The notes below the pieces were generated by a model. The model did no database searches. It was not told where the DNA came from and worked only from the letters and a program-made list of their open reading frames with translations. 64,000 nucleotides of DNA, taken from Rhodoplanes sp046000175. GTDB taxonomy: Bacteria; Pseudomonadota; Alphaproteobacteria; Rhizobiales; Xanthobacteraceae. The stretch covers positions 1-64,000 of the forward strand of contig NZ_JBEOMB010000100.1 in the NCBI RefSeq assembly GCF_046000175.1, given 5' to 3'. Each line of letters opens with the position of its first letter. Within the stretch, counting starts at the first letter, position 1. Both the position numbers and the translations under genes were made by a program. Positions 1 through 10,638 of this stretch are shown in pieces.

Positions 1-676
1 TGGCGAGCGCCGAGGCGAGCCAGGCCGGGCGGCCGCAGATCTGGGCGCCCATGCGGTCCGCCGCGTACTCGCGCGTCCGGCTGATCGCCATCTGCACCAG
101 CATGGCGGCGATCGGCGCCAGAATCACCATGGCCAGCGTGCCGACGATGCCGAGCCCGCCGCCGTTGTTCTCGCGGTTGCCGCCGCCGAAGAACATGCCG
201 AACTGCGCCAGCATCGAGATCGCGCCCGCGATCGTCGCCGTGATCGTCATGATCAGCGTGTCGTGGTTCTTCACATGCGCCAGCTCGTGCGCCATCACGC
301 CGGCGACCTCCTCGCGCGACAGCATGTTGAGCAGGCCCGTGGTCGCCGCGACGGCGGCGTTCTGCGGGTTGCGGCCGGTCGCGAAGGCGTTGGGCTGCGG
401 GTCGTCGATGATGTAGACGCGCGGCATCGGCAGGCCGGCGCGGCCGGCCAGCTCCTGCACCATCGCGTAGTATTCAGGGGCCGTGCGGGCGTCGACCTCG
501 TGGGCGCCCGTCATCGACAGCACCATGCGGTCGGCGTTCCAGTAGCTGAACAGGTTCATGCCCGCCGCCACCAGGAACGCGATGGTCGCGCCGGTCTGGC
601 CGCCGATCAGGTAACCGACGCCCATGAACAGGGCGGTGAGCCCCGCCAGCAGGATCGCGGTCTTGAGATAGTTCAT
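1..676 (-). CDS. htpX: Zinc metalloprotease HtpX (3' end outside window)
   Basis: Membrane-bound M48 zinc endopeptidase that degrades misfolded inner-membrane proteins with FtsH. The first 225 residues are visible; the C-terminus lies left of the window. Two N-terminal membrane spans (about residues 5-25 and 30-46) precede the metal-binding HELAH motif (His130, Glu131, His134) inside MAHELAHVKNHD. A further hydrophobic stretch follows at about 143-160 and 175-195. The start is the ATG at 674-676, giving the standard family start MNYLKTAILLAG. Divergent from the DUF1674 gene at 901, a neighbour pair common in alphaproteobacteria. Confidence 0.96.
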   Translation of the reverse strand, partial: MNYLKTAILLAGLTALFMGVGYLIGGQTGATIAFLVAAGMNLFSYWNADRMVLSMTGAHEVDARTAPEYYAMVQELAGRAGLPMPRVYIIDDPQPNAFATGRNPQNAAVAATTGLLNMLSREEVAGVMAHELAHVKNHDTLIMTITATIAGAISMLAQFGMFFGGGNRENNGGGLGIVGTLAMVILAPIAAMLVQMAISRTREYAADRMGAQICGRPAWLASALA

Positions 677-900
677 CGTCGTCCTCGTCGCGGGCCGCCC
701 GTCCGGGCGGCCGTAAAGGCCGCCGCGCGGCCATGTCGGCCGCCGAACGGCCGTGTCGCCCGTCGATATGGGAGGGGGCCGGACACCCGACAAGCATACC
801 GTGCAGGCGAGGCGCCGCGGCCGAGCGTCGCGCTCGTCGGCGTCCGGCACCGCACCGCTGCGGGGTTGACGGCGGCGGCCGGCCGGCGTTTCTGGAACGC

Positions 901-1182
901 ATGAGCGACAAGCAATCCGCGTCCCCCGACACGATCCCGAGCGATGCCGGCCCGGCCGAGACCGGCGCGGCCGAGACCGTCGCCATCGAGGCCGTCGCCA
1001 CCGAGGCCGTGCCGAAGCTCCTGACCCCGGCCGCCCAGCGGGCGCTCGCCGAGGCGGCGGCGCGGCGTGCCGAGATCGACCAGCGCACCGCCGGCCGGCC
1101 GAAGGAATATCGCGGCCGCGGCGGCCTCGAGCCCGACCGCTACGGCGACTGGGAGGTCAAGGGCATCGCCAGCGACTTCTGA
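901..1182 (+). CDS. DUF1674 protein, SDHAF4-like succinate dehydrogenase assembly factor
   Basis: Small 93-residue protein ending in the DUF1674 signature GGLEPDRYGDWEVKGIASDF, the C-terminal block shared with mitochondrial SDHAF4. That protein binds flavinated SdhA and shields it until the succinate dehydrogenase complex is assembled, so the same role is inferred here. The first about 40 residues are an Ala/Glu/Thr-rich low-complexity run with imperfect repeats (AETVAIEAVATEAV) and are probably disordered. ATG at 901 chosen; longer in-frame starts upstream lack a family match. Confidence 0.85.
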   Translation: MSDKQSASPDTIPSDAGPAETGAAETVAIEAVATEAVPKLLTPAAQRALAEAAARRAEIDQRTAGRPKEYRGRGGLEPDRYGDWEVKGIASDF

Positions 1183-1250
1183 CCGGCCGAGGCGCGGCGG
1201 ACGCGCCGCGCCGGATTGCCGGGCTCGTCGCGAATCGCTACCCTGAGACT

Positions 1251-1790
1251 GTGATCCGAGGATACGGAAGATATTCCCCGCGGCCGCGCTCGCGCACCGA
1301 CTCGCTCGTGGTGAGCGTGCTGGTGGCGCTCGCCGTGGTCGGGCTCGCCGCGCTGAAATCGTGGTGGGACGGGACGTCGGCCGACCGTGGTCGGGCGCCG
1401 CCACCGCATGCCGACCTGCGTGGCGCACCGCCAAAAATCCCGGTCGACGTCACCTATGTGGTCGACGGCGACACCTTCGACGGCCGGCTGCATGCCGGGG
1501 CGGACCGCATCGTCGCCGGCCGGGTGCGGCTGCGCGGCGTCGACACGCCGGAGCTGCACGGCCAGTGCGAGGCCGAAATCGCCAAGGCCCGGGAGGCCAA
1601 GGCGGTGCTGCGCCGGCTGCTCGCCGAGGGCGAGGTCGTCCTCTCGGCGCCCGGCGCGGACAAGTACGGCCGCGTGCTGGCCGACGTCGCCACCCGCAAG
1701 ACCGCGAACGTCGCCGCCGCCCTGATCGCCGCCGGCGTCGCCCGTCCCTACGGCGGCGGCCACCGCTCCGGCTGGTGCGGCCGGGGGTGA
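1251..1790 (+). CDS. Thermonuclease family (SNase-like) protein
   Basis: 179-residue staphylococcal-nuclease-fold protein, predicted Ca2+-dependent DNA/RNA phosphodiesterase. One N-terminal membrane anchor or uncleaved signal at about residues 17-36. Catalytic set visible: acidic metal ligands in VVDGDTFDG (Asp72, Asp74), Arg95-x-Arg and Glu101 in RLRGVDTPELHG, and Arg141 in DKYGRVLADV. The C-terminal GYARPY-type block is present as GVARPYGGG. The start is GTG at 1251. It stands alone between the DUF1674 gene and a repeat. Confidence 0.85.
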   Translation: MIRGYGRYSPRPRSRTDSLVVSVLVALAVVGLAALKSWWDGTSADRGRAPPPHADLRGAPPKIPVDVTYVVDGDTFDGRLHAGADRIVAGRVRLRGVDTPELHGQCEAEIAKAREAKAVLRRLLAEGEVVLSAPGADKYGRVLADVATRKTANVAAALIAAGVARPYGGGHRSGWCGRG

Positions 1791-1811
1791 GGGATCGGTC
1801 CTCGGAAACCG

Positions 1812-1950
1812 CGTGCCCCGGACAAGGCGCGTCGAGCCGAAGGCTCGATGCGCCGCCGATCCGGGGCCCAGGGGCGGCATGGCACGGCTTTGCGCAATCG
1901 CCCCTGGGTCCCGGTTCGCGGCGCGTTGCGCCGCGCCCGGGACACGAGGC
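1812..1950. repeat. Intergenic palindromic repeat, family D copy 1
   Basis: About 139 bp starting GTGCCCCGGACAAGGCG and ending GCGCCCGGGACACGAGG, with internal hairpins (CCAGGGGCGG against CGCCCCTGGG, and a GCGGCGCGTTGCGCCGC stem). A second copy lies at 61112-61251 in the same orientation and with the same ends; the inner loops differ. It fills the space after the thermonuclease gene. Confidence 0.8.
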
Positions 1951-1966
1951 ATGACCAAGGGGCACG

Positions 1967-2001
1967 AAAAAGCCCGCCCCGGATCGCCCGGCGCGGGCTT
2001 C
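1967..2001 (-). terminator. Rho-independent terminator of the L,D-transpeptidase gene
   Basis: Read on the minus strand: GAAGCCCGCGCCGG, a short loop, CCGGGGCGGGC, then TTTTT. It lies 27 bases downstream of the transpeptidase stop codon. Confidence 0.7.
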
Positions 2002-2027
2002 GAAACGTCAGGCGCGCGGCCGAAATC

Positions 2028-2549
2028 TCAGCGCGTCACCACCACGGTGGTGCCGACGCTGACGCGGCTGTAGAGATCGGTGACGTCCTCGTTGAACATG
2101 CGGATGCAGCCGTAGGAGACGTAGCCGCCGATCGAGCGCGGCACGTTGGTGCCGTGGATGGCGTACTCGCCGCCCGACAGCGTCAGCGCCGCGGCGCCCA
2201 TCGGGTTCTGCGGCGTGCCGCCCTTGATCACGTTCGGCAGGCCGGGCTTGTCGCGCTTGACCTCGGCCGGCGGCGCCCAATCGGGCCTCACATACTTGCC
2301 GGTGATGCTGGAGACGCCGCTCCATTGCTTGCCGGCCTTGCCGACGCCGACCGGATAGCGCAGCGCCGTGCCGTCGCCGAGCACCAGGTAGAGCCGGCGC
2401 TCCCGGGTCTTCACCACGATGGTGCCGGCCTGGTAGCCGGGGTCTCTGAAGACGACCTGCTCGCGCGCCGAGGCTCCCTGCGGCGCCGCGACCGCGGCGA
2501 TGCCGACCGCGACCGCGACGGCGGTCAATCCTGCTCCGATCCGTGCCAT
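2028..2549 (-). CDS. L,D-transpeptidase (YkuD family), secreted
   Basis: 173-residue periplasmic enzyme that makes 3-3 cross-links in peptidoglycan or tethers proteins to it. Signal peptide at residues 1-29 ending APQGASA-RE. The YkuD domain (about 42-173) carries the catalytic motif as HGTN (His132) followed by SYGCIRM (Cys148, Arg150), the usual HxGT...S-H/Y-GC-x-R layout; the family's SHGC is SYGC here. The start at 2549 is chosen because AGGGGGACA sits just ahead of it and it gives a clean signal peptide; longer in-frame extensions would bury the signal. Confidence 0.93.
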   Translation of the reverse strand: MARIGAGLTAVAVAVGIAAVAAPQGASAREQVVFRDPGYQAGTIVVKTRERRLYLVLGDGTALRYPVGVGKAGKQWSGVSSITGKYVRPDWAPPAEVKRDKPGLPNVIKGGTPQNPMGAAALTLSGGEYAIHGTNVPRSIGGYVSYGCIRMFNEDVTDLYSRVSVGTTVVVTR

Positions 2550-2861
2550 GTGTCCCCCTGCCCTGCTCATGCTCGACGCCGGTGCGACCGCGCCCCGTTC
2601 GTCGACGGCGCCCTCATCGTGGCCCGTCGTCCACGGATGAAACGACGCCAGCATTGATATTCGGTGAGTTCCGGGCAACCCCTTCGAAGCGTTCGTGATC
2701 GAAGTAAACGGCAAGTGCAGCAGAAACGTCACACTTGCTGTGGCGGATTTACCCGGAGCGGCTACGCCGATGCTTGCGGCCGGGGACCAAAGCGGGTGCA
2801 GAGGCTCGCGATTCGCGCGCGCCATCGTCACGCCCGATCCTTGAACCGGCCCAGAACGACA

Positions 2862-2891
2862 ACGCCCCCGCCGGCGGGCCGGCGAGGGCGT
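2862..2891 (-). terminator. G+C-rich hairpin downstream of acs
   Basis: Inverted repeat ACGCCCCCGCCGGC against GCCGGCGAGGGCGT around a GG loop. It could end acs transcription from the right, although no run of T follows on the minus strand. The rest of 2550-2861, upstream of the L,D-transpeptidase, shows nothing recognisable beyond promoter space. Confidence 0.4.
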
Positions 2892-2928
2892 CAGATCGTT
2901 CGAACAGGCACCGGCAGGCGTTCTCTGG

Positions 2929-3029
2929 TCATTCCGGGGCGCTGCGAAAGCAGCGAACCCGGAATCCAGCCAAGTCTTGCTGCGCCGCTGGATTCCGGGT
3001 TCGCGGGCTGTGCCCGCGCCCCGGAATGA
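2929..3029. repeat. Intergenic palindromic repeat, family A copy 1
   Basis: 101 bp running from TCATTCCGGGGCGC to GCGCCCCGGAATGA. Each half is itself a hairpin containing GAACCCGGAATCCAGC or its inverse GCTGGATTCCGGGTTC. Other full copies: 13465-13563 and 42071-42171; a half copy is at 10465. It lies 14 bases after the acs stop. Confidence 0.85.
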
Positions 3030-3043
3030 CGGCGCCCGAGACG

Positions 3044-4999
<1,956 letters not shown>

Positions 5000-5410
5000 C
5001 TGCTGCTCCCTCCGCGGCGGCAATTGATGTCGGGATCGCCCCGGCCGCGCCGTCCGTTTCCTCGTTGATCAATCAATAGGACGTGTGGGGGCGCCGCCAC
5101 AAGACGGCCCGTCCTCACACTTTGGTCGACACGCCGGCCGCCGCGCTCCCGCGACGCCACGAATCACGGCCTGCAATGGTCGTGCGCGGCTCCCGCGGAC
5201 GCTTCTGGTCCGGGGCGGGACAAGACGACGCAGCCGGGATCTGCGTCCCGTGAACAGGCGTCGGCGCGAAGCGTCTCCCAAACGATCCGCCCTGGCAACC
5301 GCTCGTTTGGTCCGGCGCGCCGGTCAGACGCCGACCGAACTGGCGCAGTCTGACAATTCAGTGCTGCAGCGCAGCACGATCCAGACCCGTCGCCGGACTG
5401 ATCACGTCGC

Positions 5411-5428
5411 TCTCACGCCCTCGTGAGA
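5411..5428. promoter_or_regulatory. Dyad TCTCACG-N4-CGTGAGA, possible operator
   Basis: Perfect 7-bp inverted arms around CCCT. It lies 29 bp (centre to centre) from the CRP-type dyad at 5441, in the divergent acs/caspase gap. The rest of 5000-5588 holds no gene that I can support. Confidence 0.4.
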
Positions 5429-5440
5429 CAGTTGCCGCTG

Positions 5441-5456
5441 TGTGAGCGCCCTCACA
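5441..5456. promoter_or_regulatory. CRP/FNR-type site TGTGA-N6-TCACA
   Basis: Exact match to the CRP consensus (TGTGA GCGCCC TCACA), 133 bp upstream of the caspase-like start and 442 bp upstream of acs. Function is inferred from the match alone. Confidence 0.45.
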
Positions 5457-5588
5457 TCGAACGCACTGCCGCACCCGCCATCGTGCCGGTCACACGAACC
5501 GTGGGCATCCGGACGGACCCAACCGCCGGAGCAGCACCGGGACGCCGGCCGGCCCTGCCCGCCGGCGTGCCCAGTCGGGGAGAGAGCG

Positions 5589-7439
5589 ATGCAACGAGGT
5601 GCGGTCATGTCCTGTCGGTCGGTTCTGTTCGCGGGCGCCGTCGCGCTCCTGTCCTGCACGGCGCTCGGCAGCGCGCTCGCCGAGAGCCGGGTCGCGCTGG
5701 TGATCGGCAACGGCTCCTACACGGCGGTGCCGGCGCTGGACAATCCGGCGAACGACTCCAAGGCGATGGCCGAGCTCCTGCGCGCCGCCGACTTCGAGGT
5801 GATCACGGCGCGCGACCTCGGCCAGGCCGAGATGCGTCGGGCGATCGGCGACTTCGCCCGCACGGTCCGCGGCAAGGGCGCGGACACCGTGGCGCTGGTC
5901 TACTACGCGGGCCACGGCCTGCAGGTCGACGGCGACAACTACCTGGTCCCGGTCGACGCCCAGATCCGGCAGGAGTCCGACGTGCCGTTCGAGACGGTGC
6001 GGCTCGCCGACCTGATGAACGCGCTCGCCGCCGCGCCGGTGAAGACCCGCATCGTGATGCTGGACGCCTGCCGCAACAACCCGTTCGCGGCGGCCGGCCG
6101 CAGCGGCGGCCGCGGCCTCGCGATCGTCGACGCGCCGAACGGCACCATCGTGTCCTACGCGACCGCGCCGGGCTCCGAGGCCGAGGACGGCGAGGGCAAG
6201 AACAGCCCTTACACGGCGGCCTTCCTGAAGGTCGCCAAGGAGCCGGGCCTGCCGATCGAGCAGGCGTTCAAGCGGGTGCGCTACGCCGTGCACCAGGAGA
6301 CCGACGGCCGCCAGACGCCGTGGGAGAGCTCGTCACTGACCGGCGACTTCGCCTTCTTCAAGGGCACGGCCGAGACCACCGGCGTCGCCAGCGCCGCCTC
6401 CGGGCCGGCCGGCGGCCCGGCGAGCCCGACGGGCGCGGCCGGCGCGGCGGGCGGGACGCAGGTGGCGTCGCTCGGCGGCGGACCGGTGACCCGCTCGGCC
6501 GACGGCTGGCGCGAGACGCTGCAGCAGAAGTCGGCCCGCGAGGCCTACGAGATCGTGATCCGCGAGGACGAGCTCGAGGCCTACCAGGCCTATCTCGACC
6601 TGTACCCGGCCGAAACCATGGCGCCGCGGGTGCGAAGCCTGCTCGACCGCCGCCAGGAGCTGACCGCCTGGCACGAGGCCGCGACCCTCAACACGGCGGC
6701 CGGCTACCGGGCCTTCCTGGCCGAGTTCCCGGGCAGCGACTACGCCAAGACGGCGCAGCGGCTGATCGAGCGCACCGGCCGCACGGCCGGCGCCGAGGCG
6801 CGCGAGCGGAGCTGCGGCACCCAGACGATCCGGCGCCGCACCGACCTCTCGGGTCCGACCCGCCACGCGCTCGCCGACCCCGGCCCGGTCGTCCTCCCGG
6901 CGATCGCCCCGGTGGTCTCGGCGCCGGCGATCCTCGACCGTCCGTTCGGCGACCGCCCCTTCATGGGACGCCCGCATCTCGGCCACCGCCCGATCCCGCC
7001 GCTCGGCGGCCGGCCGCACGACGGCAAGCCCCATGACGGCAAGCCCGGCGACGGCAAGCCGCCCGTGATCGGCACGCCGGGCGGCGACAAGCCGACCACC
7101 GGCAAGCCCGGCGGCGACAAGCCGATCGTCGGCCGCCCCGTGATCGACAAGCCCGTGATCGACAAGCCGGGCCCGATCGTCGGCAAGCCGATCGTCCGCC
7201 CGATCGTGACGAAGCCGGTGATCGCCAAGCCTGTCGTCACCAAGCCGATCGTGACGAGGCCGATCGTCGCCCGGCCGGTGATCTCCAAGCCGATCATGAC
7301 CCGGCCCGTGATGACGAAGCCGATGATGGTCCAACGGCCCATGATGGGACGCCCGATGGGCGGCGGCTTCGGCGGCGGCATGAAGATGGGCGGCGGCGGC
7401 ATGCGCTTCGGCGGCGGCGGCTTCGGCCGAATGCGCTGA
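5589..7439 (+). CDS. Caspase-family (C14) protein with Gly-Lys-Pro repeat tail
   Basis: 616-residue exported caspase-like (metacaspase/orthocaspase) protein. Signal peptide 1-32 (ends GSALA-ES), then a p20-type domain at about 34-265 starting RVALVIGNGSY and carrying the dyad His109 (YYAGHGLQ) and Cys161 (LDACRNNPF). A Gly/Ala linker and a helical region (about 305-400) follow, then a long low-complexity tail (about 455-600) of GKPGGDKP, IDKP and TKP-type repeats, ending in a Gly/Met-rich stretch. The start at 5589 is supported by GGGGAGAG; the ATG at 5607 is the alternative. Substrate unknown; family members cleave after basic residues or act as scaffolds. Confidence 0.88.
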   Translation: MQRGAVMSCRSVLFAGAVALLSCTALGSALAESRVALVIGNGSYTAVPALDNPANDSKAMAELLRAADFEVITARDLGQAEMRRAIGDFARTVRGKGADTVALVYYAGHGLQVDGDNYLVPVDAQIRQESDVPFETVRLADLMNALAAAPVKTRIVMLDACRNNPFAAAGRSGGRGLAIVDAPNGTIVSYATAPGSEAEDGEGKNSPYTAAFLKVAKEPGLPIEQAFKRVRYAVHQETDGRQTPWESSSLTGDFAFFKGTAETTGVASAASGPAGGPASPTGAAGAAGGTQVASLGGGPVTRSADGWRETLQQKSAREAYEIVIREDELEAYQAYLDLYPAETMAPRVRSLLDRRQELTAWHEAATLNTAAGYRAFLAEFPGSDYAKTAQRLIERTGRTAGAEARERSCGTQTIRRRTDLSGPTRHALADPGPVVLPAIAPVVSAPAILDRPFGDRPFMGRPHLGHRPIPPLGGRPHDGKPHDGKPGDGKPPVIGTPGGDKPTTGKPGGDKPIVGRPVIDKPVIDKPGPIVGKPIVRPIVTKPVIAKPVVTKPIVTRPIVARPVISKPIMTRPVMTKPMMVQRPMMGRPMGGGFGGGMKMGGGGMRFGGGGFGRMR

Positions 7440-7463
7440 CCCGCACCACGTGACGGATAGCAG

Positions 7464-7490
7464 AACGGCCGGGCGCGCGCCCGGCCGTTT
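7464..7490 (+). terminator. Perfect hairpin after the caspase-like gene
   Basis: AACGGCCGGGCGC followed immediately by its exact complement (13+13 bp), then TTT, 25 bases after the stop codon. Confidence 0.65.
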
Positions 7491-7532
7491 CGCCGTGAAA
7501 GATGCGGACCGAGCGTCGCGGCATTCTCGGTT

Positions 7533-7674
7533 CACCTCTCCCCGGCGGGGAGAGGTCGGAGTTCGCGCCACGGCGCGAACTCCGGGTGAGGGGGTGCCGC
7601 GCTAACCAACTGGCGCCGTAAACCCTCACCCCGGTCGCCCGCTTTGCCCGACCCTCTCCCTCAGGGAGAGGGTG
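7533..7674. repeat. Intergenic repeat, family B copy 1 (two inverted units)
   Basis: First unit CACCTCTCCCCGGCGGGGAGAGGT plus an inner hairpin and CCGGGTGAGGGGGTGCCG; second unit in opposite orientation ending CCCTCTCCCTCAGGGAGAGGG. About 30 bp of unrelated sequence (GGCGCCGTAAACCCTCA at its right) separates them. The copy at 61274-61404 shares this core in reverse. Confidence 0.85.
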
Positions 7675-7732
7675 CCGTGGCCGGCTGCCAAGACCGCGAT
7701 CAGCCTCGTCGTTGCCGAATCGACCGAGATCC

Positions 7733-8806
7733 CTACCGTCGACGGTCCCACTCGGCGATGCGGGCGAGCGCCTCGTTGTTGAGCGGCATGTCGACCGGCT
7801 CGTTGCGCTCGGCCGAGAGGTCGGCCGCCGTGTAGGTCTCCATCACCATGCGGGCATGGGCGGGCTGGACCATCACGGGACGGTCGAGCAGGCAGCATTC
7901 GAGGAAGTGGATGGTCTCCGGCCCGAGCTGGCCCGCATACATGTGGTCGACCTGCTCGCCCGGCATGGTCGACATCGGATAGCGGGTGCCGCCCTCGACC
8001 GTGTTGAGCCAGTTGTCCCGATAGGTGCCGTCGAGGATCAGCGCGCCCTCGGTGCCGGTGATCTCGATCCAGGTCGACGAGTAGTTCGGATAGCCGGGCG
8101 GCAGGTTCCAGCCGCCGCCGACCACGACGACGGCGCCGTTGTCCATCGTGACGGTGTTCCACATGCAGTCGTAGGAGCCGTTGAGCGGCTTCATCACGCC
8201 ATAGGCGCCCTGCGAGTAGACGCGCACCGGCTTGGCCGGCTCCAGCATCCAGAACACGAAGTCGAGGTCGTGGGTCGATTCCATGGCGGCCGGCGACAGC
8301 TTGGTGCGACCGGCGATCTTCTTGCCGAGGCTGCGCGACAGATGGCGGCTGACCATCACGGAGACGATGTCGCCCAGCTTTCCCTCGCGGATCTGCTTCT
8401 TGGCGTAGGCGATCTTGGAGTTGAAGCGCTGCGAGTAGCCGATCGTGAACTTGACGCCGTTGCGCTTGGCGAGCGTGATCAGCTCGTCGGCCTCCCAGAA
8501 CTCCAGCGCGATCGGCTTCTCCAGCAGCACGTGCTTGCCGGCCTTCAGGCAGTCGCGGGCGATCGGGAAGTGCGTCGGCTCCGGCGCCGTGCAGACATAG
8601 ACGATCGAGATCCGCTCGTTGCCAATGATGTCCTGATAGTCGAGCGTCGCGGTCGCCGCCTTGGTGATCTGCTTCATCTCGGCGAGCCGGTCGGGCCGGA
8701 TCTCGCAGATGTGGAGCCGGTCCACCAGTGCGGAGCGCGACAGCGTCTCGGCCCGCATGCCGCCGATCCAGCCGGTGCCGATGACGGCGACGTCGACCTG
8801 CTTCAT
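7733..8806 (-). CDS. Gfo/Idh/MocA family oxidoreductase
   Basis: 357-residue NAD(P)-dependent sugar or inositol-type dehydrogenase. The N-terminal Rossmann fold has VAVIGTGWIGG (residues 4-14); the family EKP motif is LLEKPIALEF (catalytic Lys), and the His-Asp pair appears in ESTHDLDFVFWML. The C-terminal alpha/beta domain contains the strand GGGWNLPPGYPNYS. GGGGGAG lies 8 bases before the start at 8806. No sugar transporter or partner gene adjoins it, so the substrate is unknown. Confidence 0.88.
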   Translation of the reverse strand: MKQVDVAVIGTGWIGGMRAETLSRSALVDRLHICEIRPDRLAEMKQITKAATATLDYQDIIGNERISIVYVCTAPEPTHFPIARDCLKAGKHVLLEKPIALEFWEADELITLAKRNGVKFTIGYSQRFNSKIAYAKKQIREGKLGDIVSVMVSRHLSRSLGKKIAGRTKLSPAAMESTHDLDFVFWMLEPAKPVRVYSQGAYGVMKPLNGSYDCMWNTVTMDNGAVVVVGGGWNLPPGYPNYSSTWIEITGTEGALILDGTYRDNWLNTVEGGTRYPMSTMPGEQVDHMYAGQLGPETIHFLECCLLDRPVMVQPAHARMVMETYTAADLSAERNEPVDMPLNNEALARIAEWDRRR

Positions 8807-8973
8807 GAACGCATCTCCCCCGGTTTGCTGGTCCGACTTGCCGTCGTGACCGTTCGAGCCGTCGTCCGCACGCCAGTGGCACACGTCGACGGCCGCCCCG
8901 GGCGTGGCCGGGGCTCTCTAGATAGAACACGAGTGTTCCGGCTTGCGAAGCGGGGCGGAACCGCCCCGGACGC

Positions 8974-10392
8974 CTAGGTGTTCTGCGCCGAACGCTGGGC
9001 CGCGGAGGCTCTGGCCGCGGACGCCGCGGCGAGCGCCGTGAAGTGGCCGCTGCGCTGCAGCCAGACGAGCAGCACGAAGCTCGGAATCGCCGCGATGGCG
9101 CTCGACAGGAAGAACGTCACCCAGCCGGTCGCCTCGGCGACGAAGCCGGCGCCGGACGACAGATAGGTACGGCCGATGGCGGCGAGCGCGGTCAGCAACG
9201 CATATTGCGTCGCGGTATGGAGCGGGCTGTTGCACAGCGCCGACAGGTAGGCGACGAAGACGACCGTGCCGATCGCGCCCGTGAAGTTCTCGACGATGAT
9301 CGACACCGTCAAGGCCCAGAGGTTCACCCCGACCACGGCCTGCCAGGCGAAGACGAGGTTGGAGATGCTCTGCAGGAGCGCCCCGATCCACAGCGCCGTG
9401 ACGAGCGGATAGGCGCGCGCCAGAAAGCCGCCGGCGAAGCCACCGATCAGCGTGGCGGCCAGCCCGACGCCCTTGACGATCGCCGCGTAGTCGTTGCGCG
9501 AGAAGCCGAGGTCGATGACGAAGGGCGCCGTCATGGCGCCGGCAAAGGCGTCGCAGAACTTGAAGAAGACCACGAAGGCGAGGACGAGAATCGCGTTGTC
9601 GCGGGTGAGGAACTCGGAGAAGGCGCCGACCGCCGCGACCATCACGCGCCGGGCCGGGTTCTCGATGCGGTGGGCCGGATCGCGCGCGGCGCGCGCGGAG
9701 GCGGCCGGCTCGGTGGCGGCGAGCGTGGTGAGAATGCCGAGCACCACCAGGGCGCCCATGACCAGATAGCCGAGCGTCCAGGCCTCGTGCTTGCCGAAGC
9801 CCGCCGCCTCGAATCCCGAGACCATGAACAGGGCGCCGGCCGTCGAGGCCAGCATGCCGATCCGGTAGGCCGCCACGTAGGAGGCCATGCCGGCGGCCTG
9901 CTCGTTCTCGGGCAGGCTCTCGACCCGGAAGGCGTCGATGACGATGTCCTGGGTGGCCGAGGCGGCGGCGACGAGGAGCGCCCCGAAGGCGACCAGCCAG
10001 GGCGTCTTCGCCGGGTCGCACAGGCCGAGAAACACGATGGCGGCGATCAGCAGGATCTGGGTCAGCACCAGCCAGCCGCGTCGCCGGCCGAGCAGGCGCG
10101 ACAGCACCGGCACGTCGAGCGCGTCGACGATCGGGGCCCAGGCGAATTTCAGCGTGTAGGGGGTGCCGACAAGGGCGAACAGGCCGATCGTGCCGAGATC
10201 GACCCCGGTCTCGCGCATCCACACCAGGAGGGTGGAGCCCGACAGGGCGAGCGGCAGCCCCGACGAGAAGCCGAGGAACATCACGATCAGCACCCGCGGC
10301 CGCAGATAGACCGCGAAGGTCTCGGCAAGCGAGGGCCGGGCGGGCGCGGTGGCCGCTTCGGTGGCGGTAGGCGTGGTCGGGCTGGTGCTCAT
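8974..10392 (-). CDS. ampG: AmpG-family muropeptide MFS transporter
   Basis: 472-residue inner-membrane permease with about 12 hydrophobic spans. AmpG imports anhydro-muropeptides for cell-wall recycling and beta-lactamase induction. Family blocks: FLGFSSGLPLALSGSTLLVWMRE near the first span, LKFAWAPIVDALDVPVLSRLLGRRRGW after span 2, and AGMASYVAAYRIGML in the middle. The ATG at 10392 gives the compact start; the first about 30 residues are Thr/Ala-rich. Divergent from def across a repeat-filled gap. Confidence 0.88.
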   Translation of the reverse strand: MSTSPTTPTATEAATAPARPSLAETFAVYLRPRVLIVMFLGFSSGLPLALSGSTLLVWMRETGVDLGTIGLFALVGTPYTLKFAWAPIVDALDVPVLSRLLGRRRGWLVLTQILLIAAIVFLGLCDPAKTPWLVAFGALLVAAASATQDIVIDAFRVESLPENEQAAGMASYVAAYRIGMLASTAGALFMVSGFEAAGFGKHEAWTLGYLVMGALVVLGILTTLAATEPAASARAARDPAHRIENPARRVMVAAVGAFSEFLTRDNAILVLAFVVFFKFCDAFAGAMTAPFVIDLGFSRNDYAAIVKGVGLAATLIGGFAGGFLARAYPLVTALWIGALLQSISNLVFAWQAVVGVNLWALTVSIIVENFTGAIGTVVFVAYLSALCNSPLHTATQYALLTALAAIGRTYLSSGAGFVAEATGWVTFFLSSAIAAIPSFVLLVWLQRSGHFTALAAASAARASAAQRSAQNT

Positions 10393-10464
10393 GGTCCCGG
10401 TATGGGTGACGGGCGGATTCGGCACAAGGTGCGGGTGCGATCGGGCGATTTTGCGGGCGGCCTG

Positions 10465-10520
10465 TCATTCCGGGGCGCCGCCTGTCTCGAGCCTCTCCCC
10501 GCACGCGGGGAGAGACGACC
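10465..10520. repeat. Chimeric repeat: half family A joined to half family B
   Basis: TCATTCCGGGGCGCCGCC (the left end of family A) is followed directly by GCCTCTCCCCGCACGCGGGGAGAG (the terminal hairpin of family B). It appears to be one element inserted into or recombined with another, in the ampG-def gap. Confidence 0.65.
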
Positions 10521-10638
10521 CGTGCCCAGGAACGACATAAGGCAGCCCGGAGCGAGCGAGCAACTTGGCGAAGCCCTCCCGCACCGGTCGTAGCAGCCCG
10601 GAATTGACGCGTTTCGCGTCTCGCCTTACATCGCCGCC

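Noticed and set aside
5085..5426. 113-codon frame between acs and the caspase gene
   Set aside because: No ribosome site or motif; Arg-rich random-looking translation.
7140..7330. Tandem repeats in the caspase tail as a DNA element
   Set aside because: The periodicity is at codon level (IDKP, TKP, GKP units) and is part of the protein; no independent DNA symmetry seen.
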